Of a stretch of DNA of 52,702 nucleotides, positions 45,918 to 52,702 are shown one piece after another. The stretch comes from Planctomycetota bacterium (GTDB lineage: Bacteria > Planctomycetota > UBA1135 > UBA2386), in contig JAEUHR010000048.1 in the NCBI GenBank assembly GCA_016794425.1, forward strand, positions 1-52,702. Reading direction: 5' to 3'. Within the stretch, counting starts at the first letter, position 1. Each line of letters opens with the position of its first letter. Position numbers and translations under genes: made by a program. Under the pieces are notes generated by a model. The model was not told where the DNA came from. It did no database searches and saw only the letters and a program-made list of their open reading frames with translations.

Positions 45918-47525
45918 CTACGGCAGCCGGATCGCGTGGCGCTGGGTGGCGGCGTAGGCGCCGTTCGCCGGGTCGAGCACGATCCACTGGGCCAGCACGT
46001 TCGTACCGGTCGCAGCCGCGGACAGCGGGTGCGGCAGGTCGACCGCCGCGTAGCCTAGGTCGATGCCAGCGGTGCCGGTGAACTGCAGGAAGGTCGCGAC
46101 CGGGTCGACGTACAGCGTGCAGGCCGTGAAGCCGAGCGGGGTCAGGTCGACCGGGGCCGGCAGCGGCGTGAACGCGAACAGCAGCGCGGCCAGCGCATTC
46201 GGGTGGGTCTTGGCGACTGTCGTGCGGAAGCCGGTGTTCGCCAGGCCGGTGCCGAGCTTGCGCACGCCGATCAGGGGCAGCGTGCCGCTGCTGGTGCAGG
46301 CGGTGCCGGTCACCGGGCCCTGGCCCAGCCGCGCGCCGTCGAAGACGCGCACGCGGCCGCTCGACGTGCCGATCGTGTACCACTGCTCATCCATCCATGC
46401 CAGCGCCGGATACGGGTTGGTCGGCGACGAACCGAGGGCCGCGGACTTCCACATCCAGTTCTGCCCGTTGCTGCCCGTGCCGGGCGGGAACGGCACCACG
46501 TCGACGCGCCACAGTTCGCTGCCGTCGCGTCCCGACCAGCAATAGCTGCGCCCGTAGAGGCTCGGGCCGAGCCCCCAGTCGGCGCCAGTGACGATGTCGT
46601 TGACGCCGTCCTGGTCGAAGTCGAGGCCGGTAACCACCGAGTTGGCGTAGTCAGTCCAGCTGCGGATCACAGCGCCGCTAGCGCCCGAGTAGGCGACAGC
46701 GATGTAGCGGGCGGACGAGTACCAGGGGAACGCGGCGTAGTCGTCAACGCCGTCGCCGTCGATGTCGCCGAGGTTGCTCGCGTGCATCGCCGTCTGGTCG
46801 CCGGGCAAGAGTCCGAACGTCTCGCGGATCGTCGTGCCGGTCCGACCCGAGATCAGCATCTGGCAGCCGCGCGACGTGCCGTCGATGCAGCCGATCAGGA
46901 AGTCGTCGCAGCCGTCGGCATTCATGTCGCCCATCTTGCACAGGCTCACCGGGTAGCGACCCTGCGCAAGGCACGGCACCGCGTAGAGCAGGTTGCCCTT
47001 CGTGTCGTAGGCGAACACTTCGGCCGAGATCGAGCTGTAGGTCGAGGCCAGCACGTCTGGGCCGCCGTCGCCGTTGAGGTCCAGGTTACCGAGCACACAG
47101 AAACCGAGGTCGGAGTACGGCACGGCCCACCGCGACCACAGGACCTGATCGCGCCCGAGAGAGTAGAGTGCGATGTGCCGCAGGGTCAGTCCGCCGTGCA
47201 CGAGCACGAGGTCGGGGACGCCATCAGCATCGACATCGCCGGCACTGCAGGCCACAGCTCCAGAGAACGCGAAGGGGTTCTCTTGCTGGTGCAGGATCGC
47301 ACCATTCAGGCTGGAGACAACCTCGAGCGTGTATGCGAAAGTCGTGGTTGGCCTCCAGACGAGTTGCAGGAAATCCCGCTGATGGTCCCCATCGTAGTCC
47401 AGGAAGGAACCGACCCAGAAGAACTCGGTTGCCGACGGTCCTGCCGCCGGAACCTGCCATCGCAGCTGCTGGGCCGGCAGGCCAACGGCGCAAACCAGCA
47501 CCAGGGCGAGGTGGCGCAGGTTCAT
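45918..47525 (-). CDS. FG-GAP/VCBS-repeat secreted protein with planctomycete C-terminal module
   Basis: 535 aa. Signal peptide MNLRHLALVLVCAVGLPAQ. Six calcium-binding-type repeats occur through the body: 'DYDGDHQRDF', 'GDVDADGVPDLV', 'GNLDLNGDGGPDVL', 'GDMNADGCDDFL', 'GDIDGDGVDDYA' and 'LDFDQDGVNDIV'. These fit an integrin-alpha-like beta-propeller. The C-terminal about 110 residues ('GVRKLGTGLANTG', 'VDLTPLGFTACTLYVDP', 'AQWIVLDPANG') resemble the ends of the 12384 and 40116 proteins. Expected location is the cell surface or outside. Start ATG at 47525 overlaps by 4 nt (ATGA) the stop of a galactose-oxidase-domain remnant. Confidence 0.85.
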   Translation of the reverse strand: MNLRHLALVLVCAVGLPAQQLRWQVPAAGPSATEFFWVGSFLDYDGDHQRDFLQLVWRPTTTFAYTLEVVSSLNGAILHQQENPFAFSGAVACSAGDVDADGVPDLVLVHGGLTLRHIALYSLGRDQVLWSRWAVPYSDLGFCVLGNLDLNGDGGPDVLASTYSSISAEVFAYDTKGNLLYAVPCLAQGRYPVSLCKMGDMNADGCDDFLIGCIDGTSRGCQMLISGRTGTTIRETFGLLPGDQTAMHASNLGDIDGDGVDDYAAFPWYSSARYIAVAYSGASGAVIRSWTDYANSVVTGLDFDQDGVNDIVTGADWGLGPSLYGRSYCWSGRDGSELWRVDVVPFPPGTGSNGQNWMWKSAALGSSPTNPYPALAWMDEQWYTIGTSSGRVRVFDGARLGQGPVTGTACTSSGTLPLIGVRKLGTGLANTGFRTTVAKTHPNALAALLFAFTPLPAPVDLTPLGFTACTLYVDPVATFLQFTGTAGIDLGYAAVDLPHPLSAAATGTNVLAQWIVLDPANGAYAATQRHAIRLP

Positions 47526-47731
47526 CTCAACACCACCCATTCGGCGACCGACGGCGTACCGGTGTTCGTGATGAGCCACAGCATGTAGATGCCACGGGGG
47601 GCTTCGCGTTCGTCCGCGGGCAGCTGCAACTCCACCTGATTGCCTTTCTTGACCCGAGTGCGAAGCTCCACGTAGCGCTGGTGCATGTCGCTGTGGTGTG
47701 TGACCGAGCAGGGAGCCGCCTTCCTTCCGCA
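47522..47731 (-). pseudogene. C-terminal fragment of a galactose-oxidase-like (DUF1929) domain protein
   Basis: The minus-strand frame that ends at TGA 47524-47522 encodes 'SVTHHSDMHQRYVEL', then 'ELQLPADEREAPRGIYMLWL' and 'TPSVAEWVVLR'. These match the end of the galactose-oxidase-like domain. There is no start codon before the conserved part. An in-frame TAA at 47791-47789 closes the frame. Only ATG 47686 could initiate, giving 54 aa. The 5' portion of the parent gene is missing. The ATGA overlap with the FG-GAP gene suggests a former operon. Confidence 0.6.
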
Positions 47732-47880
47732 TGAAGTTGCATGGGAACCTCTTCCGTGAAGGACCGCATGCGATCGGCCGCGCCAATGTTACGCTGCCCG
47801 ACCGCGCCAGCACCAGGGTATCGCGCTGAGTCGAGCGGCAAGCCCCGAACGGCCTGGCCACGGGCCGTCGAACCAGTGGG

Positions 47881-48393
47881 CTACGGCACCCACTGCAGCA
47901 GCGCGACCAGCTCCGCGTCGGCCGGCGAGAGGTCCACCGCGCGCACGCGTTCGACCGGCACCGGCCGGCTGCCGACCAGGCGGCCGATCAATTCGACGAC
48001 GGTGCCGCGCGCGGCCGGCGTCAACGCCGCCAGTGACGGCGCCGGCAGCACGATGCCGGCGTCCCCGGTCACCACCGCGCCGCCGGGCGAACGCGGCAGC
48101 GGCGCCGGCCGGCGCACCGCGGCAGTGCCGTCGGCGAACACCTGCACGACCGGCGCCACGTCGGGCGCCAGCGCCGCGAAGCGCTGCGCCAGCCGCACGT
48201 TGCCGCGGACCGGCGCCACCACCACCGCGAGCACCGGTGCGGCGGGCTCGGCCGCCGGCACCGTGGCGCGCCGTTCGGCAGCGCGCACGGCATCGCGCTG
48301 CCGCACCGAGATCGCCAGCACCGCGATCGCCGCGGCGGCGCCGACGAACGCCAGCAGCAATCGGCCCGAGAGGCTGTCGGGCAGCCACTTCAC
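47881..48393 (-). CDS. Membrane-anchored protein of unknown function
   Basis: 170 aa; not recognised. One N-terminal transmembrane helix ('LLLAFVGAAAAIAVLAISV') and a low-complexity Ala/Val/Pro-rich body with repeated 'VAPVRGN', 'AALAPDVAPVVQVFADGTAA' and 'LSPADAELVALLQWVP' segments. GTG start overlaps the maf stop (GTGA), and the gene ends 89 nt before the remnant region. It is probably secreted or facing the periplasm. Confidence 0.65.
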   Translation of the reverse strand: MKWLPDSLSGRLLLAFVGAAAAIAVLAISVRQRDAVRAAERRATVPAAEPAAPVLAVVVAPVRGNVRLAQRFAALAPDVAPVVQVFADGTAAVRRPAPLPRSPGGAVVTGDAGIVLPAPSLAALTPAARGTVVELIGRLVGSRPVPVERVRAVDLSPADAELVALLQWVP

Positions 48394-48986
48394 GCGCGGC
48401 CCCCGAGCTGCGCCAAGAGGCGCCGGACGGCGGCCACATGCATGCCCACCACCGTGTCGAGCGCGCCGTTGCCGAGCCGCAGGAACGCCTGCGTCGGATC
48501 CTGGATGCCGTAGGCGCCGGCCTTGCCGCGCCAGTCGCCGCTGTCCAGGTAGGCCGCCAGTTCCGCCTCGGTCGGCACCGAGGCGACCACCACGGCGGTG
48601 CTGACTTCGTCGACGCAGGCGCCGGACACCGGCAGCCAGAGACAGTGCGCGGTGTGCACGCGGTGCACGCGGCCGGCGAGGCGGCGCAGCATCGCCGCCG
48701 CCGCGGTGCGGTCGGGTGCCTTGCCGAGTTCGACGCCGTTGAGGTCGACCACCGTGTCGACACCGAGCACCGGCACGCGCGGGTCGGGGCTGCGGGCGCC
48801 GAGCGCCTTGCGCTGCGCCCGTTCGTGCGCGAGCTGCGCCGGCGGCGTGCCGGGCGGCGCCGGCAGGTGGTCGAGTTCGGCGCCGGGTTCGCACAGCGCG
48901 AAGCCGATGCCGGCCTCGGTGAGCAGCTGCCGTCGCCGCGGCGACGTCGACGCCAGGAACAGGACGGGCGTGCTCACGCCGTGCAT
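48390..48986 (-). CDS. maf: Maf-like nucleotide pyrophosphatase
   Basis: 198 aa. 'LASTSPRRRQLLTEAGIGF', 'VLGVDTVVDLNGVELGKAPD' and 'AYGIQDPTQAFLRLGNGALD' are family motifs, with the catalytic Asp in GVDTVV. Family role: cleaves nucleoside triphosphates, often modified or non-canonical ones, to monophosphates. The ATG at 48986 is preferred; a GTG at 48977 is also possible. It lies 38 nt beyond the endonuclease III-like gene. Confidence 0.92.
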   Translation of the reverse strand: MHGVSTPVLFLASTSPRRRQLLTEAGIGFALCEPGAELDHLPAPPGTPPAQLAHERAQRKALGARSPDPRVPVLGVDTVVDLNGVELGKAPDRTAAAAMLRRLAGRVHRVHTAHCLWLPVSGACVDEVSTAVVVASVPTEAELAAYLDSGDWRGKAGAYGIQDPTQAFLRLGNGALDTVVGMHVAAVRRLLAQLGGRA

Positions 48987-49024
48987 GCTCGCAGTCGGCC
49001 GGCGACCCGCAAGCCCCGTGCGGG

Positions 49025-49813
49025 CTATCGGCGCTTGCCGGCCGGCGCGAGCCGGGCCAGCAGGCAGGCCGGCGACAGCGGGTGCGTCAGGTTCGGCTTG
49101 CGCGCCGCGAGGTGCGGCCCGACGTCGAGCGGCAGCTGGCCGTACGGCTTCAGCAGCGCGCGCACGCGGTCGAGGAACTTGTTGGCCGCGGCGTCCTTCG
49201 GGTCGAGCCCGAGCCGCTGCTGCGCGCGCAGCGTCGACTTGTCCGAGAAGCACAGCTCCTCGAGCGTCAGCAGGTTGTTCAGGAACTGCGCCGCGTGCGG
49301 CTGCAGCGCTGGCACGCGCTGGAAGAACGTGTTGCGGTCGCCGATGCCGGCGTCGCGCAGGAACGCGAGGTTGACGCCGTTCTGGTCGTTGTAGATCTGC
49401 GCGACCGAGTCGCGCACCGCCAGGCACCGGTCGAACAGGTTCGGGATCTCGAGGTCGCGCAGCAGGTCCTCGACCTCGAACGCCTCGGTGACGCGGAACT
49501 CGTTGCGGTCGACGAAGCCTTCCTGGATGCGCCGGCGCGCTTCCTGGCCATAGCCGCACGGCAGGCCGTCGGCGAAGTAGATGTGCAGCATCGCCTCGAC
49601 CAGGTCGCCGGGCGGCGGCACCGGCGCGGGCTCGCCCTCGGCGGGCGCGGCGAGCTTCGGCGGCGGCACGTCGGCGAGCACCTTCTCCAGCTCGGTGACG
49701 ACGAACTGCAGGTTCGCCGCGGTCGGGGCCAGCGGTTCGCGCGGATCCGGTGGCGCGGCGGCCTCGGGCTGCGACTTGGACTTCTTCTTCGTCGACACGG
49801 CGGTCTCTTGCAT
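49025..49813 (-). CDS. Endonuclease III-like (HhH-GPD-like) protein, possibly non-catalytic
   Basis: 262 aa. A Lys/Pro/Ala-rich N-terminus to about 75 precedes a helical domain: 'DGLPCGYGQEARRRIQEGFV', 'YNDQNGVNLAFLRDAG' and 'EELCFSDKSTLRAQQRLGLD'. The layout is that of endonuclease III relatives in Planctomycetes. The usual HhH-GPD catalytic Lys/Asp and the Fe-S Cys cluster are not evident, so DNA glycosylase activity is not supported. It is found in many genomes of this type next to rpsP-ffh (recollection). The start is taken at ATG 49813; a TTG at 49834 is in frame. Confidence 0.65.
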   Translation of the reverse strand: MQETAVSTKKKSKSQPEAAAPPDPREPLAPTAANLQFVVTELEKVLADVPPPKLAAPAEGEPAPVPPPGDLVEAMLHIYFADGLPCGYGQEARRRIQEGFVDRNEFRVTEAFEVEDLLRDLEIPNLFDRCLAVRDSVAQIYNDQNGVNLAFLRDAGIGDRNTFFQRVPALQPHAAQFLNNLLTLEELCFSDKSTLRAQQRLGLDPKDAAANKFLDRVRALLKPYGQLPLDVGPHLAARKPNLTHPLSPACLLARLAPAGKRR

Positions 49814-49919
49814 GGCCCCGCGGGCAGCGGTCAACAGCTGGCGTGCGCGACGGACGAGAGGTTCGACCGGCGCGCGCTGGCGCGGCCCGTCGGAGCGGGC
49901 CGGCCGGAACGGACGACGC

Positions 49920-50306
49920 TCACTTCTTGCCGGCGGCGGCGCGGGCAGCCTTCTCGGCGCGTCGCTGCGCCTTCGGCTTGCGGACCTTCTTCTTCGGCGC
50001 CGCGAACGGCGCCGGCTTGCCCTTGCTCTTCTGGCGCTCGGGCTTCTTCGGCACCGGCACGGTGAGGCCCGACTTCTCGATCATCTGGGCCACCGTGTCC
50101 GACGGACGCGCACCGACCGACAGCCAGTACTGGACGCGGTCGGCGTTCAGCTTCAGCTGCTCCTGGGCGCGCGGCATCAGCGGCAGGTAGTAGCCGAGGG
50201 ACTCGATGATGCGGCCGTCGCGCGGGAAGCGAGGGTCGGTGGCCACCACGCGGTAGGTCGGGTGGTTGAGGCGGCCGAAGCGTTTGAGGCGAAGCGTGAC
50301 TGCCAA
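49920..50306 (-). CDS. rpsP: 30S ribosomal protein S16
   Basis: 128 aa; the core of about 80 residues starts with 'AVTLRLKRFGRLNHPTYRVV' and 'GRIIESLGYYLP'. A 45-residue Lys/Ala/Pro-rich extension ('KKPERQKSKGKPAPFAAPKK' and more) is absent in most S16. TTG at 50306 starts the standard MAV.LRLKR beginning, with AGG 5 nt upstream; the ATG/GTG upstream is not plausible. Component of the small ribosomal subunit. It follows ffh by 96 nt. Confidence 0.95.
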   Translation of the reverse strand: MAVTLRLKRFGRLNHPTYRVVATDPRFPRDGRIIESLGYYLPLMPRAQEQLKLNADRVQYWLSVGARPSDTVAQMIEKSGLTVPVPKKPERQKSKGKPAPFAAPKKKVRKPKAQRRAEKAARAAAGKK

Positions 50307-50345
50307 GGGAACCTGTCTCCGTACGTCTGGAACCCGCGAAAGGGG

Positions 50346-50371
50346 GCGGAGAAGCAAAGCAGATGCTCCGC
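50346..50371 (-). other. Hairpin in the ffh-rpsP intergenic region
   Basis: GCGGAG (50371-50366 on the minus strand) can pair with CTCCGC (50351-50346), with additional A-G-C-A/T-G-C-T pairing inside a 14-nt loop. It lies 40 nt before the TTG start of rpsP and after the ffh stop at 50403. It might be an attenuator, a processing site or an S16 leader structure; no T-run follows, so it is not a classic terminator. Confidence 0.3.
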
Positions 50372-50402
50372 GCGGTTGCCAGCGCTTTTTCGCGGCCGGC
50401 CG

Positions 50403-51851
50403 TCAGCGGCGCTTGCGGCCGGGGAACCCGCCCGGGAAACCGCCGGGGAAGCCGCGGCCGCCGCCGGGGAAGCCGCCGGACGGCCCGCCGCCACGGCCGC
50501 CACCGGGCAGGCCGCCGCCCCCACCACCGAACATCTGGTCGAGGCCGGGCGGCATGCCGCCGCCCTTGCCGAGCTTCTTCATCAGGTCCTGCATCGCCTT
50601 GAACTGCTTGATCATGCCGTTCACGGCCTCGAGGTCGTTGCCGGAGCCCTGCGCGATGCGGCGCCGCCGCGGCAGGTCGATCAGGTTCGGGTTGCGGCGC
50701 TCCTTCGGCGTCATCGACAGCACGATCGCCTCGAGGCGCTTCATGTGCTGCTCGTCGAACTCGACGTCCTTCAGCATCGACCCGACGCCCGGCAGCATGC
50801 CCAGCACCTTCTTCAGCGGGCCGAGCTTGCGGATCATGTTCATCTGCGCGAGGAAGTCCTCGAAGTTGAACTGACCGCGCTGCAGCTTCTTCGCTGCCTG
50901 CTCGGCTTCCTTCTCGTCGATCACCGACTGGGCCTTCTCGACCAGGCCGACGACGTCGCCCATGCCGAGGATGCGGCCGGCCATGCGCGACGGATCGAAC
51001 TCCTCGAGGTCGTCCGGCTTCTCGCCGACGCCGGCGAACAGGATCGGCCGGCCGGTGACCTTGACGATCGACAGCGCCGCACCACCGCGCGCATCGCCGT
51101 CGACCTTGGTCAGGATCAGGCCGTGCAGCGGCAGCCGCGCGTGGAACTCCTTGGCCGAGTTCACCGCGTCCTGGCCCAACATCGCGTCGTTGACCAGCAG
51201 CACGCCGTGCGGCTTGCAGAGCGCGTGGACCTCCTGCAGTTCGCGCATCAGCGGCTCGTCGACGTGCAGACGGCCGGCGGTGTCGAGGATCACGACGTCG
51301 TGGCCGTGTGACTTCGCGTGCGCGATGCCGCGCTGGCAGACCTCCGGCGGCCGCGCCTTGGTGCCTTCGGCGTGCACGGCGATGCCGAGCTGCTTGCCGA
51401 GGCTCTGCAGCTGGTCGACGGCCGCCGGCCGCTGCAGGTCCGCCGCGACCAGCAGCGGGTTCTTCTTCTTCTGCTTGCGCAGCCACAGCGCCAGCTTGGC
51501 GCAGGTCGGCGTCTTGCCGCTGCCCTGCAGGCCGCACATCATCAGCACCAGCGGCGGCGCGTCGGCCACCGGCAGCCCGACCGCCTGGCCGCCGAGCAGG
51601 TCGGTCAGCGCGTCGTGGAAGCACTTGACGAACTGCTGCCCGGGTTCGACCGCCTCGATCACCTTCTGGCCGAGCACGCGCTGGCGCACGTCGGCGGTGA
51701 ACTCCTTCGCCACCTGGAAGTTGACGTCGGCCTCGAGCAGCGCCTGGCGGACCGCCCGGATGCCCTCGTCGACGTTGGCCTCGGTCAGGACCTTCTGGCC
51801 GACGATGGCGCGGTAGGCCTTGCCCAGCGCGTTGGCGAGCGAATCGAACAT
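50403..51851 (-). CDS. ffh: Signal recognition particle protein Ffh (SRP54)
   Basis: 482 aa. The N domain is residues 1-95. The GTPase P-loop 'GLQGSGKTPT' (107-116) has Pro115 where almost all SRP GTPases have Thr. Further GTPase motifs are 'VAADLQRPAAVDQLQSLGKQ', 'LDTAGRLHVDEPLMRELQ' and 'LTKVDGDARGGAALS'. The Met-rich M domain ('MIKQFKAMQDLMKKLG') binds 4.5S RNA and signal sequences. The Gly-rich C-terminus is long. It delivers nascent membrane proteins to the translocon. The ATG at 51851 has a promoter 10 nt upstream. Confidence 0.96.
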   Translation of the reverse strand: MFDSLANALGKAYRAIVGQKVLTEANVDEGIRAVRQALLEADVNFQVAKEFTADVRQRVLGQKVIEAVEPGQQFVKCFHDALTDLLGGQAVGLPVADAPPLVLMMCGLQGSGKTPTCAKLALWLRKQKKKNPLLVAADLQRPAAVDQLQSLGKQLGIAVHAEGTKARPPEVCQRGIAHAKSHGHDVVILDTAGRLHVDEPLMRELQEVHALCKPHGVLLVNDAMLGQDAVNSAKEFHARLPLHGLILTKVDGDARGGAALSIVKVTGRPILFAGVGEKPDDLEEFDPSRMAGRILGMGDVVGLVEKAQSVIDEKEAEQAAKKLQRGQFNFEDFLAQMNMIRKLGPLKKVLGMLPGVGSMLKDVEFDEQHMKRLEAIVLSMTPKERRNPNLIDLPRRRRIAQGSGNDLEAVNGMIKQFKAMQDLMKKLGKGGGMPPGLDQMFGGGGGGLPGGGRGGGPSGGFPGGGRGFPGGFPGGFPGRKRR

Positions 51852-51860
51852 TCGCCGCGA

Positions 51861-51889
51861 ACGATGTTGGAGCCGCGGGTCCGGGTCAA
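51861..51889 (-). promoter_or_regulatory. Predicted promoter for ffh: TTGACC-N17-CATCGT
   Basis: On the minus strand TTGACC (51889-51884), 17 nt, CATCGT (51866-51861), then 9 nt and the ATG at 51851. The -35 matches the consensus at five of six positions. Confidence 0.45.
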
Positions 51890-51982
51890 GGCCGAGCCGG
51901 ATCCCGCGGGAAGGAACCGGCCCACCACGGCGTCCCAGCGCGGCGTAGGATCCCGGAACACGCCTTGCTGAGCGCCGCGCCC

Positions 51983-52540
51983 ATGAACCGAAGCCGCCGC
52001 CTCGTCCCTTCCTGCCTCGTGCTGTTCGCCGCCTGCGCGACCAGTGCACACGGCGCCCCCGCGGAGCACGCCCTCGAGTCCGAGTTGCGTGAGCTGCAGC
52101 AGATCCAGCAGGTGTTCCGCGAACAGAACACTGCGCCGATCGAGTTCGACTTCCCGGCGGACGGCCGCGTCACCGTGCGCGAGGTCTCGCTCGACGGCTG
52201 GCCCGGCGGCGAATACGTGCGCTGCCGCTTCCACTACCAGAACCGCACCGACAAGCCGGTCGTGCAGGCGTGGGTGTGGCTCGACGTGCTCAGCGCCGAC
52301 GGCCACCTGGTGTCGACGCAGGCCTGCAACTGCATCATCCCGGTGCCGATCCCGATCGCGCGCGGCAGCTACTACTCGGACGAGCTGCGCACGCCGACCT
52401 ACGGTGCGCACCTGCAGCCCGGCTGGAGCTGGCGCATCCGCTGCAGCGCGGTGCTGGAGACCGCGGACGAGCCGCTCGACCCACCGGTGCCGCCGCGCAC
52501 CGTGCGCGAGTTCCCGCCGATGCAGATCCAGCCGCGGTAG
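51983..52540 (+). CDS. Lipoprotein of unknown function (YcfL-like possible)
   Basis: 185 aa. The N-terminus has a signal with a lipobox-like 'LFAAC' (Phe at -3 is weak). After a coil, the body ('REVSLDGWPGGEYVRCRFHY', 'NRTDKPVVQAWVWLDVLSAD') is a beta-sandwich of the kind found in YcfL/DUF1425-type outer-membrane-associated proteins; assignment is uncertain. A TAGGAT hexamer at 51946-51951 lies 31 nt upstream. Divergent from ffh. Confidence 0.7.
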   Translation: MNRSRRLVPSCLVLFAACATSAHGAPAEHALESELRELQQIQQVFREQNTAPIEFDFPADGRVTVREVSLDGWPGGEYVRCRFHYQNRTDKPVVQAWVWLDVLSADGHLVSTQACNCIIPVPIPIARGSYYSDELRTPTYGAHLQPGWSWRIRCSAVLETADEPLDPPVPPRTVREFPPMQIQPR

Positions 52541-52589
52541 CCCGCAGCCGCCGCGGCGCGTGGGAACTGGTGCTTTCCGTGGACCACGC

Positions 52590-52702
52590 TCATGCCGCCG
52601 CGCCGCAAGTGCCGGTGCCATCCGTGCTGGTCGGGTGGATCGACAGCCCGCGCCAGTCCTGCCGCCACGCCAGCAGTTCCTGGGCTTCCAGGTTGCGCTG
52701 GA
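52590..52702 (-). CDS. C-terminal end of an unidentified protein (partial)
   Basis: A minus-strand frame entering from beyond the window end and stopping with TGA at 52592-52590. About 37 residues are visible (LEAQELLAWRQDWRGLSIHP then TSTDGTGTCGAAA), with consistently G/C-ending codons. The two other frames in this segment are less protein-like. The family is unknown, and the 5' end is outside the window. Confidence 0.45.
   Translation of the reverse strand, partial: QRNLEAQELLAWRQDWRGLSIHPTSTDGTGTCGAAA

Noticed and set aside
47527..47841. 104-aa minus-strand frame with an ATG start
   Set aside because: Ser/Thr/Arg-rich with no similarity; the neighbouring frame holds the galactose-oxidase-like fragment instead.

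Overview
The window is a gene-dense, GC-rich bacterial chromosome segment of about 52.7 kb. It has no phage, plasmid, insertion-sequence or CRISPR signature. Taxon: most likely a Planctomycetota bacterium (inference). The support is FG-GAP and PQQ-type surface proteins with a shared C-terminal module, a truncated heme-binding-type protein with the planctomycete 'MP.GL...L...EL..LLAFL' ending, a planctomycete-style ECF sigma factor, a cluster of membrane and secreted proteins of unknown function, and a bacterial GlnRS alongside GltX. GTG and TTG starts are frequent, and neighbouring genes often overlap by 4 nt (ATGA, GTGA or TTGA).

Layout. 1-5 kb: hisS ending in a perfect 23-bp inverted repeat, an MscS-like membrane protein, a small lipoprotein cytochrome c, an ECF sigma factor and a vestigial heme-protein remnant. 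5-8.4 kb: a secreted unknown protein, a diheme cytochrome-c peroxidase, and an arsM-sigZ-like pair joined by an ATGA overlap. 8.4-12.1 kb: an Uup-type ABC-F ATPase and a DnaJ-like/DUF2071 pair. 12.4-14.3 kb: a large secreted beta-rich protein. 14.3-18.4 kb: an operon of a CPA1/TrkA antiporter, a Kv-beta-like aldo-keto reductase and a methyltransferase. 18.5-20.7 kb: a single-domain asparaginase, a TPR protein and a rhomboid protease, all overlapping.

20.7-31 kb: gltX, a histidine phosphatase and coiled-coil anchor protein pair, tRNA-Ala(GGC), a radical SAM/SPASM protein, a peptide-type solute-binding protein, a GNAT-like protein, and a degenerate gluzincin-like secreted protein coupled to a thioredoxin-like protein. 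The apparent signal peptide of the thioredoxin-like protein is cut off by two tandem in-frame TGA codons. 31-40 kb: an unknown protein, a sigma-54 activator without a DNA-binding domain coupled to a UvrD/PcrA helicase, a sodium:solute symporter with a 50-aa membrane partner, a NapH/CcoG-like polyferredoxin with C-terminal TPRs, and glnS. 40-52.7 kb: a PQQ-type dehydrogenase, ssb, a PilZ protein, an rpmE-prfA-(membrane protein)-prmC cluster, an FG-GAP protein preceded by a galactose-oxidase-domain remnant, an endonuclease III-like/maf/membrane protein group, ffh-rpsP, a lipoprotein, and the 3' end of one more gene.

Most of the content is core information processing (three aminoacyl-tRNA synthetases, one tRNA, RF1 and its methylase, S16, L31, SRP54, SSB, helicase) mixed with envelope and redox proteins. 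The main non-routine signals are: at least six genes with a -10-like hexamer exactly 6 nt before the start codon, which predicts leaderless transcripts; the tandem-TGA signal-peptide gene; the 23-bp inverted repeat at the hisS stop codon; and the C-terminal module shared by three exported proteins.
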